A DNA stretch of 64,000 nt from Steromphala cineraria (taxonomy: Eukaryota; Mollusca; Gastropoda; Trochida; Trochidae). Location: the NCBI GenBank assembly GCA_916613615.1, contig OU744724.1, positions 47,048,500 to 47,112,499 on the forward strand, in the 5' to 3' direction. The notes under the pieces were generated by a model. It ran no database searches. It was not told the DNA's origin and saw only the letters and a program-made list of their open reading frames with translations. Shown one piece after another: positions 1-9,807 of the stretch; the first letter of the stretch is position 1; each line of letters begins with the position of its first letter. The translations under genes and the position numbers were made by a program.

Positions 1-430
1 TACCAATCTGGACGTCCAGCTGGACCAGGTCAACCTGACCGCCTCCGAGCTCCAGCATACCTCCCTATCACTGTGCAAGGAGAAGATGCCCCCTCCACCT
101 CCGGCTGCTGTCGCTCACGCCGAGCTGGAACAAATCATGTCATGTCTAAGCTTATGGCCCAGCGTTTGGACTCCTACCTTCACCAGGATCAGCACCCAGA
201 CCAACACTTTCAAACTCATCCCGGATTGGCTTTCTGACCTTCTCCCCCAAGGGCTCTACTCTGTTTGGGGACAAGATACCCGAAGTCTACCGTGAGCAGG
301 CCACAGTGACCCAAACTGAGGTGCCTTTTAGAGCCTTACAGTACGCCTGTCCTCCAAACGTCAGAACCAGAGCAACCAATCCCGCCCTTACAAGCACCAG
401 CGGTTTGTCAACCACTCCTCCAGATAAGGC
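1..430 (+). pseudogene. Degenerate retroelement-like coding relic
   Basis: This GC-richer stretch is unlike the AT-rich surroundings. It reads as protein only by changing frame. One frame is open from base 2 through about 290 and contains a five-proline run. Near 255-350 another frame gives FGDKIPEVYREQ followed by TQTEVPFRALQYA. No frame stays open, and frameshifts are likely near 160 and 230. Base composition and phrase style suggest the gag-like ORF of a mollusc retroelement, possibly DIRS-like, but no catalytic domain is present and the family is a guess. It is cut by the window start. Confidence 0.35.
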
Positions 431-439
431 CCGTCCCCC

Positions 440-545
440 TCCTAACTCGGGGCATATATGACCGGGTATAAGCCAACCCCACCTATAAGCTGACCCCCTT
501 TCTCAACAATCCAAATTCCAGTAAAGACCGAGACCCCCTTCTCAC
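440..545 (+). repeat. Terminal fragment of the GGGTATAAG repeat family
   Basis: The stretch starts with TATGACCGGGTATAAGCC, followed by runs of the form 'ataagc(c/t)gaccccc'. The same terminus opens the element at 20532. Only one end is recognisable here, so it is a truncated copy. The bases up to about 660 show nothing else. Confidence 0.55.
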
Positions 546-1297
546 AGCCCTACATTGCTAACTGTTAAGTTGGCATGATGTAAGTTGCATTGAAACTGAA
601 TGTTATTATCAATCGATATATGTTTGACTTTTGTTCTGCTCTCATCATCAAATGACACATTTGATTTTAGCTCATCAGGTCCGTCCATCCGTCCATCCGT
701 AAACTTTTCACATTTTCGACTTCTTCTCCAGAACCAATGACTCTAGAGAGCTGAAATTTGATGTGCAGACTCCTTGGCAAATGGGGACTCTAAATTGTAG
801 ATTCGTGACCTCATGACCCCAAATGGGGTCACAGGGGTCAAACTTTTACAACCTATTTTTATCTTCTTCTCCAGTTCCAAAAGAGCTGAAAAGCTGTGTG
901 TAGACTCTTTGGCCAATGGGGATTCTAAATTGTAAATTTTGTGACCCCATGACCCAAAATGAGGTCACAGGGGTCAAAACCTTAAAAACCTGTTTTTATC
1001 TTCTTCTCCAGTTTCAAAAGGTCTAGAGAGCTGAAAAGTTGTGTGTAGACTCCTTGGCCAATGGGGATTCTAAATTGTAGATGTTGTGACCCCATGACCT
1101 CAAATGGGGTCACAGGGGTCAAAATTTTAAAAACCTATTTTTGTCTTCTTCTCCAGTTCCAAAAGGTTTTGACCCCCGAGACCCAATTTGGGGTCATGGG
1201 GTCACAAAATCTACAATTCAGAATCCTCATTGGCGAAGGAGTCTACACACATCTTTTCAGCCCTAATAAGGGCAACAGGGGCGACACCCTAAACATA

Positions 1298-2792
1298 AAC
1301 TGACTAGCAAAAAAACCTTTATCGGATGTATCTGACAATAAAATAAAAACAAAAAACCCGAATTTGTTCAACTAAAGTGTATTGCATTAACAATTCATGG
1401 ATACAATCGGCTGATGAGACAGGTTCAATGTCACATTAAAGTCCAATGTTGTATTGGCAATCGAACATGCCAGGGGTCAGAAAAGAGACTTTACATGTTC
1501 AAGAGTTCGGTAGCACGTTTCTCAAATTGAAAATTGTTCCAGGAAAACAGAACCACACAACTTATATCTGGTATGACCTCCATGAACAGCCATGCATGCA
1601 AAAACATGTCGTCTCATAATGACGTCATTGGGAATCTGGTTCCATTCGTCCAGAATGGCTTGTTCAAGCTCAGCCAAAGTGTTTGGACATTGTGGTCTCT
1701 GTCTGAGACGTCTACCCATGTGGCCCCAAAGGTGTTCTATGGGCGACAGGTCAGGAGAACGAGAAGGAACGGAATGTTTCTTCTGGCAAAAAAGTCTTGT
1801 GTGAGTCGGGCAGTGTGGGGTCTAGCATTGTCCTGTTGTACGAGAACACGTTGTGACTGCTGACGTAGGTATGGAAGCACAAGAGGGCGCAGAACTTCAT
1901 CCCTGTACCTTTGGGCATTCAAGTTACTGCGTATGATGACAAGATTCGTCTTTCAATTGCCACAGATTCCTCAGCATACCATGATACCTCCTCCACCAAA
2001 GGGCTTGACCTCCTGGATGCAATTTGGTGCCAGTCTCTCGCCTCGGTGCCGATACACACACACTCTGCCATCAGCATGAAACAAATTGAACCGACTTTCA
2101 TCAGTGAACAGTACCCTCTGCCAATCACGCCGTTGCCACCGTCACACAGTGCACGCCCAACAGAGTCTGCTATGTCGATGGAGACGGGTCAAGGTCATTC
2201 CACGGAAAGGCTCGTAGTCTCCTGGCTACTGTGAACGGACTGATACGTCTGCCTAATGCTGTATTGGCCGATGACGTCACTGTAAGGAACAGGTTACGCA
2301 GATGCAAAGTTCGCAGGTAGCGGTCTTCACGGGGGGTGTGACGCGTGGTCTCCCACTCCTAGGCCTGTCCCTATTCTGCCCTGTCTGGTTGTACCTCTGA
2401 ATGAGTTGAGCTACTGTCACCCGGTTGCAACCGAATGTCTGTGCAATCTGGACTTGAGTCGCACCCATGGTATGCATACCGATTGCCCTCTCGCGTTCTT
2501 CTGTTGTTATTCTGGGCATCTTTGAAGTGGTTTTTTTTCGGATGTGACATCCGTCAATCGATATGCCCACCTTTTATACCCCTTGTATGCATCATTCTTG
2601 ATTGTTTGCAAAAACACATGATTTTCACAAAATGCGTGAAAAAAACAATGCAGGAAATTCACGGACTTGGTGGCGTCCATACATGTTGGTTGCGTTTATG
2701 CGTTCGTTCTAGATACTTCCAGGACAGCAAACGTCAGTTACCAAAAAAATAATGTAAAAATTCCGATGTTAGGTTTCTTTTGCTAGTCAGTT
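1298..2792 (-). mobile_element. Tc1/mariner-type DNA transposon, decayed, with TIRs and TA duplication
   Basis: Terminal inverted repeats start AACTGACTAGCAAAA at 1298 and end with the complement at 2792. They continue imperfectly for about 30 bp through 'CATCGGA'. A TA dinucleotide flanks each side (1296-1297 and 2793-2794), as expected of Tc1/mariner integration. The interior holds a transposase relic on the - strand. The insertion splits copy A of the tandem element, whose unit sequence resumes at 2795. Confidence 0.88.
1522..2570 (-). pseudogene. Tc1-like transposase, broken by frameshifts
   Basis: Three - strand blocks together make one transposase. Bases 2570-2277 encode the N-terminal helix-turn-helix (ITTEERERAIGMH, then TVAQLIQRYNQTGQNRDRPRSGRPR). 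Around 2128-1919 lies the first catalytic region (DESRFNLFHADGRVCVYRHR in a shifted frame). Bases 1922-1522 carry VLVQQDNARPHTA, a Tc1-type second catalytic aspartate block, then the GRRLRQRP and ELEQAILDEWNQIP tail in another frame. The enzyme would cut and paste at TA sites. Frameshifts between blocks mean no active protein. The family call is secure and the exact breakpoints are approximate. Confidence 0.85.
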
Positions 2793-3552
2793 TATATTTT
2801 CATCTTCTTCTCCAGAAGCATAAGGCCTGGAAAGCTGAAACTTTATGTACAGACTCCTTGACTAGTGGAGATTATAAATTGTAGCTTTGGTGGCCCTGTG
2901 ACCCTAAAAAAGGGCCACAGGGACCACAACCTAAAAATATATTTTCATCTTCTCCAGAAGCATAAGGCCTGGAAAGCTGTAACTTTGTGTACAGACTCCT
3001 TGGCTTTTGAGGATTATAAATTGTAGCTTTGGTGGCCCTGTGGCCTCTTATAAGGGCTAAATTGGGTCTCGGGGGTCAAAACCTTAAAAACCTATTTTCA
3101 TCTTCTTCTCCAGTTCTAAAAGGTCTAGAGAGCTGAAAAGTTGTGTGTAGACTTCTTGGCCAATGGGGATTCGGAATTGTAGATTTTGTGACCCCATGAC
3201 CCCAAATGGGGTCTCAGGTGTCAAAACTTTGAAAACCTATTTTCATCTTCTTCTCTAGTTCCAAAACGTCTAGAGAGCTGAAAAGGTGTGTGTAGACTCC
3301 TTGGCCAATGAGGATTCTAAAGTTAAGGTTTGGTGACCCCTTGACCTCTATTAGGGTCACAGGGGTCAAAACCTTAAAAACCTATTTTCACCTTCTTCTC
3401 CAGTTCTAAAAGGTCTAGAAAGCTGAAAAGTTGTGTGTAGACTCCTTGACTAATGGGGAATTTGAATTGTAGATTTTCTGACCAAATGACCCCAACCCCA
3501 ACCTATTTCCATCAAAAGTCTGATGAGCTACAGAGCCCATGGCTCTATTTTT

Positions 3553-3845
3553 AGACATATATTATTATAAAAAGAATGAAAAGAAATTATGAGTGTTCAC
3601 TTACGGTTTTTGTTGTTTGTTTGAATCATAATACATATCATTCTCATAACATAACAATCGATCAAAAGTCAACAACTTTTGCTGCGTGAAGTGTTCCCGA
3701 AAAAAAAATAATTTGTTACAGGCCTTTTCATTGGCCAAGTTATTTGAGTCAACCAATCAGCAAGTCAGTTTAATAACAATTTACAAAACATAAAACGTGG
3801 TTGTCATACTTTCATGACAACATTTAGTCAATACAATACAATGTC
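3553..3845 (-). repeat. Fragment of the CCGTATCC/GGGTATAAG element interior
   Basis: The segment matches the inner part of the element at 25740-26020. Shared landmarks are 'caaccaatcagcaagtc', 'ccttttcattggcc' and 'aaacgtggttgt'. It lacks both termini and runs straight into the TTAA element at 3846. It is a truncated copy. Confidence 0.6.
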
Positions 3846-3849
3846 TTAA

Positions 3850-5665
3850 AGATGGACTGAAATGCTATATGGCAACTTTCGGGATTCATGAAATAGTGAT
3901 AACAATTTCACATGGACTCAACTTTAAATTTCTGAAATCGACCTAGAAACGGCTTAATTACGACTGTATAAATAACACTGCCTAATTAGGCCGGCGAACA
4001 AAAAAACACACAGAAGCGTGACTGCCTCCTGACGTGTTAGTAGGTGATGTGATACTCCGTTGTGTGCCCTCGTTATGTAAAACAACACAAGCTAACAGTA
4101 CAGCTCGATGTTTAACCGTCGATTAAACACCCTAAACAACATCCAAACATCTCAAACCTTCAATAAATCGGTAGTTTATTTATTCAACTGGCAATTTGTA
4201 TTGATGAAAATGTAAGACCATGATTAAAACCGAAGTTGTGCGCATAATGCTACAGCATGTAGATGGCCTCGCTTTGCGCAATATTGTTATAAGACTGCAC
4301 GTGAGAACCCGGAAGTATTTTCGTCATAAACAATTGCTCATGTGTGAACCGTTATATCTTTGTGCACAGTTGTTTGTTGTTATTGAATATTACTTTAGTA
4401 GCACAGCAGAAAGGATGTTATTATACAATACTATTTTTTATACATTTAAACCAATTTTTTAAAAATGCCTTTGACTTCATTTTGTAACAGGATAAAAAAA
4501 CATGTTTTTCTTAGTTTTTTCATTTAGTGATGGATAAGTTACAATTCTCAATGAAAGGCATGTATTGGATGATGACTGATGTCTTGTTTAAAACATTATT
4601 TTAATACGGCATTTCACTGACAATCTTAATGTTTTCAGTCTTGTACATAGAAGAGATATTTTTCACAACAATACCCGATACATGGCCCAACAGAATGAAG
4701 ATTTATTAAATGAACCTTATTCAAAATAATTATCAGATAGAGCAAAAAAAGTATTCCTAATTTCAACAGGTTATAATTTACCAATCGGAGAAAAAGGGAC
4801 GTTAAGGAATACAATTGCTATTTGATGTTACCTAATTAGCTGATGTCATAAAATAGCTAGGTGTTGATGATTGTGCATTATATAACCTACCTGCTATAGT
4901 CATCATTTGATAGCTTTTAATTAGGAAACACACAGGAAATACGATAGACAGTAAAGTAATTGTGTAATAAGTGAGTATCTGATCTAAAGAAAGTAAATAA
5001 CACCTGCAGACCAATGTCATTGTTTATTCAATCTTTTTACACACCGTTCAAATCTAAATGTGAGCATTGTAAATTTGGATTATTACCATAATCAGCCAAA
5101 AACTTTGTGCTATGTTTTATATTTTACTAATCTCTTTTTTCTCTGCATGCCAAACTGTTCATTCAGTGAAAATGCGAGCTCAAAACAGAAAATCGGTGTA
5201 GTGATCGGAACACGTGAGTTAGATGTAGATTGTCACATTGCTCTGTTTCACCTAACACAGCGGGTCAATTTGGCGTGAAACGATCAATGTGATGGGAATT
5301 TGTCTACGGAAACTTCATCAGGAGATATTCTAGGACAGTTGACAGCAACACAATGATATGACATACTGTTAATCGCTTGGAAAACGCAGAACTACGGATT
5401 TCGCCTATCATTTTCCATATAAGCAGACGAACGCTTCACCTACTGCCACATCACTTCCGGTATCCCCTTCCCATGGCCTCTCAGCCTTGTTTTGGTTTGT
5501 CGCTGGACGGCGACAAGCAGACGCCTTGTTACGCAATGTTTACTTAGCTGTAGCTTCATTGAGAAACTGTGTATCGTTGCTGTTTTGGCCTAATATTTAT
5601 GTTATACAGTTATTTGACCAATATCTTATGAAAACTATATTTAAAAAAGGTTATACAGCGCCTCT
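3850..5665. mobile_element. TTAA-flanked non-autonomous DNA transposon, copy 1
   Basis: A TTAA lies directly before the element (3846-3849) and another directly after (5666-5669). The left end reads AGATGGACTGAAATGC and the right end CAGCGCCTCT. The inverted similarity of the ends is short. A near-identical copy lies at 14383-16179 with the same exact borders, which defines the unit. There is no ORF longer than about 80 codons and no transposase motif. TTAA duplication is typical of piggyBac-like and Kolobok elements, and which one applies here is unknown. Confidence 0.78.
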
Positions 5666-5669
5666 TTAA

Positions 5670-5996
5670 TATACCAAAATTTCTTTAAACATTCTCTATT
5701 TTACTTTTTCAAAATTAACATGCAGTTGTTTTAGGCTGCACAACTTACTAATGGAGATATGAAGTCTCACAGTTTCTATATCAAACAGGTCAATTATTTA
5801 CGAACATAACAAGTCAAAAGTTGACTTTTTTGCTGAGCTTGCATCGTGACTCTCACTCCCGAGCCCTCAACATTCTACCAACTGCATCGTAAGGGATAAT
5901 ACGAGTTACTTAAGTCCATGGTTATTGTATAAAGATCAATGACATAACAAGGCGTTGTTGTGACTAAGATGTGTATCTTTCGTTTGCCAAATTTTG
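5670..5996. other. Unassigned AT-rich sequence
   Basis: The stretch contains 'gcatcgtaaggg' near 5885, a phrase that also ends the repeats near 24225 and 42010, so part of it is probably old repeat. No gene or clear element is seen. Confidence 0.4.
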
Positions 5997-6283
5997 CATA
6001 ATATACCTGTAAGGACAAATATTTTATGGATAACAACTTCTTTATTCTGAGTACACAACGTTTCGATACAGCTTCTTGTATCGTTTTCAAGCATAATGAC
6101 ATGGACAGAGAGTGGGATATATATAGGAGAACTAATTAATCAACAAAATAAACACAACATAATTGAGATAATGGTAACAATAAGATGATAGGGATTACAG
6201 TGGAAGCCAGTAGAAGTCAGCAGTACAGAGGATGGACACAATAGGAGTTTATACAAAGCAATTGGGTAGATAGCAAGGGATAA

Positions 6284-7918
6284 TTAACATTGATTGATCA
6301 GTTCATCATAGGCACTGGGGATAGGATACCCTTGATCCCTGTTAATCAGAGGTCGGAATCTTTTGATGTTAATTCCTTCAGTTATTTTTCGTTTCGTCCA
6401 GTCTGATTGGTTGGTGGCAAGTATCTTAACGTTGGTCCAGTTGACTTGATGGTTAGGATTGGCTTCAATGTGTTCTGCTATGGTTGATTTCCTGTCAAGT
6501 TTTGAGGTTGATGATTGATGTTCCTTTATCCTTGTGTTTACTGGCCGTAAGGTTTCTCCTACATAGGAGTGGCCACAGTTGCAGTCAATTTTATATACCT
6601 CTCCCTTAGGATTGATACTTTTGTTCTTGGGTTGTTTTCTGCCATTTGCCTGCAGAAGGTTGTTGATAGTTGTGGAGGTAGAGAAGGTAGTATCTATTCC
6701 TGCTTGTTGTTTTAGCAGCCTGCTGATTTGATGGGATGGTTTACCGATGTATGGTATAGAGATCTTCATGGGGGCGGACTCGGGGCGTGGGGGTTTGGCA
6801 GTCGAGGGTGACAGGGTGGCTGCGATTGTTCTTTTGACTAGCTGGGACGGATAATGGTTCAGCTCAACAAACACTTCTTTCAGGTGGTCTAGTTCGTTTT
6901 GGAGATCGGTTGAACAAATGTTCTTGGCTCTTCTAGTCAGTGTAGAGATGATGCCTGATTTCACTCGTGGAGGATGGTTGGATTGGTAGTGGATATACTG
7001 GTTGGTGTGAGTGGGTTTACGGTACACTGATGTCTGCAGATGGTTGGATTGGCGTGATATGAGAACGTCCAGGAACGGGATCTGGTCGAGATTTTCTGGC
7101 TCCATGGTAAATTTGACTCGTGGGTGTTGGTTGTTGAGGTGGTCTAGTAGCTCAACAGGGTCGTCGTTTGGTTTGAGAACAACAAATGTGTCATCTACCT
7201 TGCGATACCAACACATAGGCTGAATGGGTGACGTGAGGAGTGCCTTTTCTTCAAGATCTGACATGTATATCTCAGTGAGGATAGGGGATAGTGCTGAACC
7301 CATAGCAGTATTGTAAAATACAGTGTCACGAGAACAAACAAGGAGACGGGTTTTCACAGGGTTCTTATGGATCTTAACAGTAGCTCTAGCATAAGGTGGT
7401 TGTGGATGTGAAACAGAGAGTTTTCGATAGAGTTCTATAGAAAGTTCATAATTGTCACGAAGGGTCTTCAGGTGGGCTTTGTGTTGGCGATCTAGTTTTG
7501 CGGTGGGGTCCTTCTTGAGTTTCTGGTATGTAGATGTATCTTGCAACATGTTGTCTACCATAGAGTCGAATTGTGGCCGGTCTAGCACAACAGTTGCTCT
7601 CCCTTTGTCGGCAGGAGCTACCACGATGTCTGGGTCTTCTTTCAGTTGTTTGATGGCCTTCCTGTCGGATGGAGTCAGGTTCGGCTTCTGAGGTTTGGCC
7701 TTCTGGAGGATGTTGCTGATTTGGTGTCTCAGGAAGTCAACCTTCCCACCTGGTGCAAGCTGCTGCAGACCTTTCTCGATGTTACTGATGAAGATATCTG
7801 CGTTCAGTTTAGTGGGTGTAGGGGCATACTTTAGTCCTTTAGCAAGAACATCAGTTTGTTGTTTGGTGAGCTGCTTCTGACTAAGGTTGACAACAGTCTT
7901 GTTTGTAGCCGAAGTCAT
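6284..7918 (-). CDS. Penelope-like element ORF: reverse transcriptase (internally deleted) plus GIY-YIG endonuclease
   Basis: The 544-residue ORF has no stop. An N-terminal part leads to ADKGRATVV at about 103-111, a block typical of Penelope RT. The palm region follows with GSALSPI at 207-213 and YRKVDD at 238-243, where most relatives have YxxVDD or YVDD. The C-terminal GIY-YIG nuclease has VYKI (441), YVGET (452) and RIKEH (463), after a CNCGH zinc-type pair. RLLVCSRDT at about 199 joins FYNTAMGSALSP directly. The stretch of roughly a hundred or more residues that carries RT motif A in relatives is missing in frame, so polymerase activity is very unlikely. The start ATG at 7918 is the first in-frame methionine after the inverted junction. 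Confidence 0.88.
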   Translation of the reverse strand: MTSATNKTVVNLSQKQLTKQQTDVLAKGLKYAPTPTKLNADIFISNIEKGLQQLAPGGKVDFLRHQISNILQKAKPQKPNLTPSDRKAIKQLKEDPDIVVAPADKGRATVVLDRPQFDSMVDNMLQDTSTYQKLKKDPTAKLDRQHKAHLKTLRDNYELSIELYRKLSVSHPQPPYARATVKIHKNPVKTRLLVCSRDTVFYNTAMGSALSPILTEIYMSDLEEKALLTSPIQPMCWYRKVDDTFVVLKPNDDPVELLDHLNNQHPRVKFTMEPENLDQIPFLDVLISRQSNHLQTSVYRKPTHTNQYIHYQSNHPPRVKSGIISTLTRRAKNICSTDLQNELDHLKEVFVELNHYPSQLVKRTIAATLSPSTAKPPRPESAPMKISIPYIGKPSHQISRLLKQQAGIDTTFSTSTTINNLLQANGRKQPKNKSINPKGEVYKIDCNCGHSYVGETLRPVNTRIKEHQSSTSKLDRKSTIAEHIEANPNHQVNWTNVKILATNQSDWTKRKITEGINIKRFRPLINRDQGYPIPSAYDELINQC

Positions 7919-8046
7919 CTTCTTTTTAGGACAAGCAGAGGTGGTCAGTTGTTGAGCTGAACCATTATCCGTCCCAGCTAGTCAAAAGAACAATCGCAGC
8001 CACCCTGTCACCCTCGACTGCCAAACCCCCACGCCCCGAGTCCGCC

Positions 8047-8532
8047 ATGAAGATCTCTATACCATACATCGGTAAACCATCCCATCAAATCAGCAGGCTG
8101 CTAAAACAACAAGCAGGAATAGATACTACCTTCTCTACCTCCACAACTATCAACAACCTTCTGCAGGCAAATGGCAGAAAACAACCCAAGAACAAAAGTA
8201 TCAATCCTAAGGGAGTGGTATATAAAAATGACTGCAACTGTGGCCACTCCTATGTAGGAGAAACCTTACGGCCAGTAAACACAAGGATAAAGGAACATCA
8301 ATCATCAACCTCAAAACTTGACAGGAAATCAGCCATAGCAGAACACATTGAAGCCAATCCTAACCATCAAGTCAACTGGACCAACGTTAAGATACTTGCC
8401 ACCAACCAATCAGACTGGACGAAACGAAAAATAACTGAAGGAATTAACATCAAAAGATTCCGACCTCTGATTAACAGGGATCAAGGGTATCCTATCCCCA
8501 GTGCCTATGATGAACTGATCAATCAATGTTAA
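8047..8532 (+). pseudogene. 5'-truncated Penelope-like copy: GIY-YIG endonuclease part only
   Basis: The 161-residue reading frame is almost the same as the last 161 residues of the - strand ORF. It differs at a few positions, for example GVVYKND against GEVYKID. The RT domain is absent. The copy begins near 7953, about 35 bp from the start codon of the opposite copy, so the two diverge head to head. It ends in shared 3' sequence up to 8842. The open frame shows the duplication is young. The ORF start is simply the first ATG after truncation and no translation is implied. Confidence 0.85.
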
Positions 8533-8723
8533 TTATCCCTTGCTATCTACCCAATTGCTTTGTATAAACTCCTATTGTGTCCATCCTCTGTACTGCTGAC
8601 TTCTACTGGCTTCCACTGTAATCCCTATCATCTTATTGTTACCATTATCTCAATTATGTTGTGTTTATTTTGTTGATTAATTAGTTCTCCTATATATATC
8701 CCACTCTCTGTCCATGTCATTAT

Positions 8724-8760
8724 GCTTGAAAACGATACAAGAAGCTGTATCGAAACGTCG
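8724..8760 (+). other. Hammerhead-ribozyme-like hairpin in the Penelope-like 3' region
   Basis: A stem GATAC/GTATC with an eight-base loop is followed directly by GAAAC and GTC, as in stem II and the GAAA core of hammerhead ribozymes found in Penelope-like elements. The partner core, normally CTGANGA, reads CTTGAAAAC here, so it is not intact. The same hairpin lies on the - strand at 6054-6091. It is probably a relic or a divergent form, and self-cleavage cannot be judged from sequence alone. Confidence 0.35.
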
Positions 8761-8953
8761 TGTACTCAGAATAAAGAAGTTGTTATCCATAAAATATTCG
8801 TCCTTATTTGACTTCCAACTTCTAAATGCCACTCAAAGAAGTCATAATATACCTGGATTATAATTTCGGGCGGTGACAATTAAGAAAACCCTAATGTTTT
8901 CATTCAACATATCACAAGTTTTTTAATCTACATTTCGAAAACCCACATAAACC

Positions 8954-9145
8954 GGGGGCATAGCTCAGTGGAGGTTTGACTCCTGGTCGCGTCATACCAA
9001 AAGACGTTAAAAGATAGGAGTTGTTACTGTCTTGCTTGACACTCGGCATTGTAAAGACGGAACAACACATTAACTTGCGCCGCACTGTGGCTGCAGGGTG
9101 CTTCGGCACAAAACATTTTTTCCGATATGTATGTATGTATGTACT
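8954..9145 (+). repeat. tRNA-derived SINE with conserved central domain and (ATGT)n tail
   Basis: The pol III box A is TAGCTCAGTGG at 8961. Box B is degraded and the tRNA part is internally shortened. GTCATACCAAAAGACGTTAA at 8991 is a central domain common in mollusc SINEs, and I think it is related to the MetaSINE group. The copy ends in a (TATG)n run at about 9127-9142. It is non-autonomous and mobilised by LINE machinery. Confidence 0.65.
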
Positions 9146-9800
9146 GAGGACAAAAAGTGTTTTTAGGTCTGGAAGACCTATCGTTTTTATCCGATTTCTT
9201 CAAGTTCTTCTTATTAAGGATTCAGGCTGAATCGTTATTGTTATTGGCGTGTTTCTTTTTTTAATTATTATTCCACGAATTTTGTGGTCAACTTTCAGCC
9301 CAAACGGCTGATGCTATCAAAGCCAAATTTCATAGGCTGGTAGACCTTGTTGAGGAATGGCGACAATAAGCTTTTGGGCCAAATAGGCCCATATATAAAT
9401 GGCCCAGCAAGGCCCAAAGTTGGATAATTTAACATTGATTTTTTTTTTCAAAATGCACTTAGAGACCTGAAACTTTTTAAAAAAGATGCGCAATAAAAAA
9501 TTAATGCAAAAAATGAAATCATGACAAATTCGTAGGTCACGTGGTTTGGCCGCCATCTTGCTTTTAGTGCATTTTCGACCGTTGCCGACCCCACTCGCCT
9601 TTGAGAATCTTCTTCTCTGAAGATACTTCAACTAGAGAGCTGAAATTTATACTCAATGAAGCTGTAGCATTGTAGTTCAATTTGACTTCTAGAAAGTCCT
9701 AACGTTAATACTTTTTTTGCTGTGACCTTTCAAAGTCTAAAAATCTAAAAATCGCAAACTTCAAGGGCAGATTACTCAAAACCCAGACCAAAGAATTTTA
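9146..9800. other. Unassigned AT-rich sequence
   Basis: There is no gene-like frame. Phrases such as 'agagagctgaaattt' near 9633 hint at very old tandem-core repeat. Nothing else is recognised. Confidence 0.4.
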
Positions 9801-9807
9801 TGATTTT

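Larger units (their letters stand above)
668..3552 (+). repeat. AGCTCATC-type hairpin/tandem-core element, copy A, split by a Tc1 insertion
   Basis: The copy begins TTTTAGCTCATCAGG with a short (GTCC/ATCC)n run. It continues with degenerate units of about 145 bp and ends in CTGATGAGCT plus the short hairpin AGAGCCCATGGCTCT and a T-run. Each unit carries 'agagctgaaa', 'gactccttggccaatg' and a quasi-palindromic TGACCCC/GGGGTCA block. The ends are mutually inverted (AGCTCATC/GATGAGCT). The structure matches non-autonomous Helentron-type or 'pearl' elements of molluscs, which is an inference. A Tc1-like element at 1298-2792 interrupts it, so the tandem element is the older of the two. Confidence 0.7.
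6010..8842. mobile_element. Penelope-like retroelement, head-to-head pair with 13-bp target duplication
   Basis: CATAATATACCTG occurs at 5997-6009 and again at 8843-8855, bracketing the whole structure as a target-site duplication. Inside, a - strand copy runs from about 7950 down to 6010. A 5'-truncated + strand copy runs from about 7953 to 8842. The two are near-identical over roughly 800 bp and meet at their 5' sides. Inverted, partially duplicated copies of this kind are known for Penelope-like elements. The single duplication around both copies implies they were inserted together. Confidence 0.88.

Noticed and set aside
1..430. Upstream exon of the ZNF318-like gene (proline run near 86-105)
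   Set aside because: The frame is broken, no splice sites fit, and composition differs. It looks like a retroelement relic.
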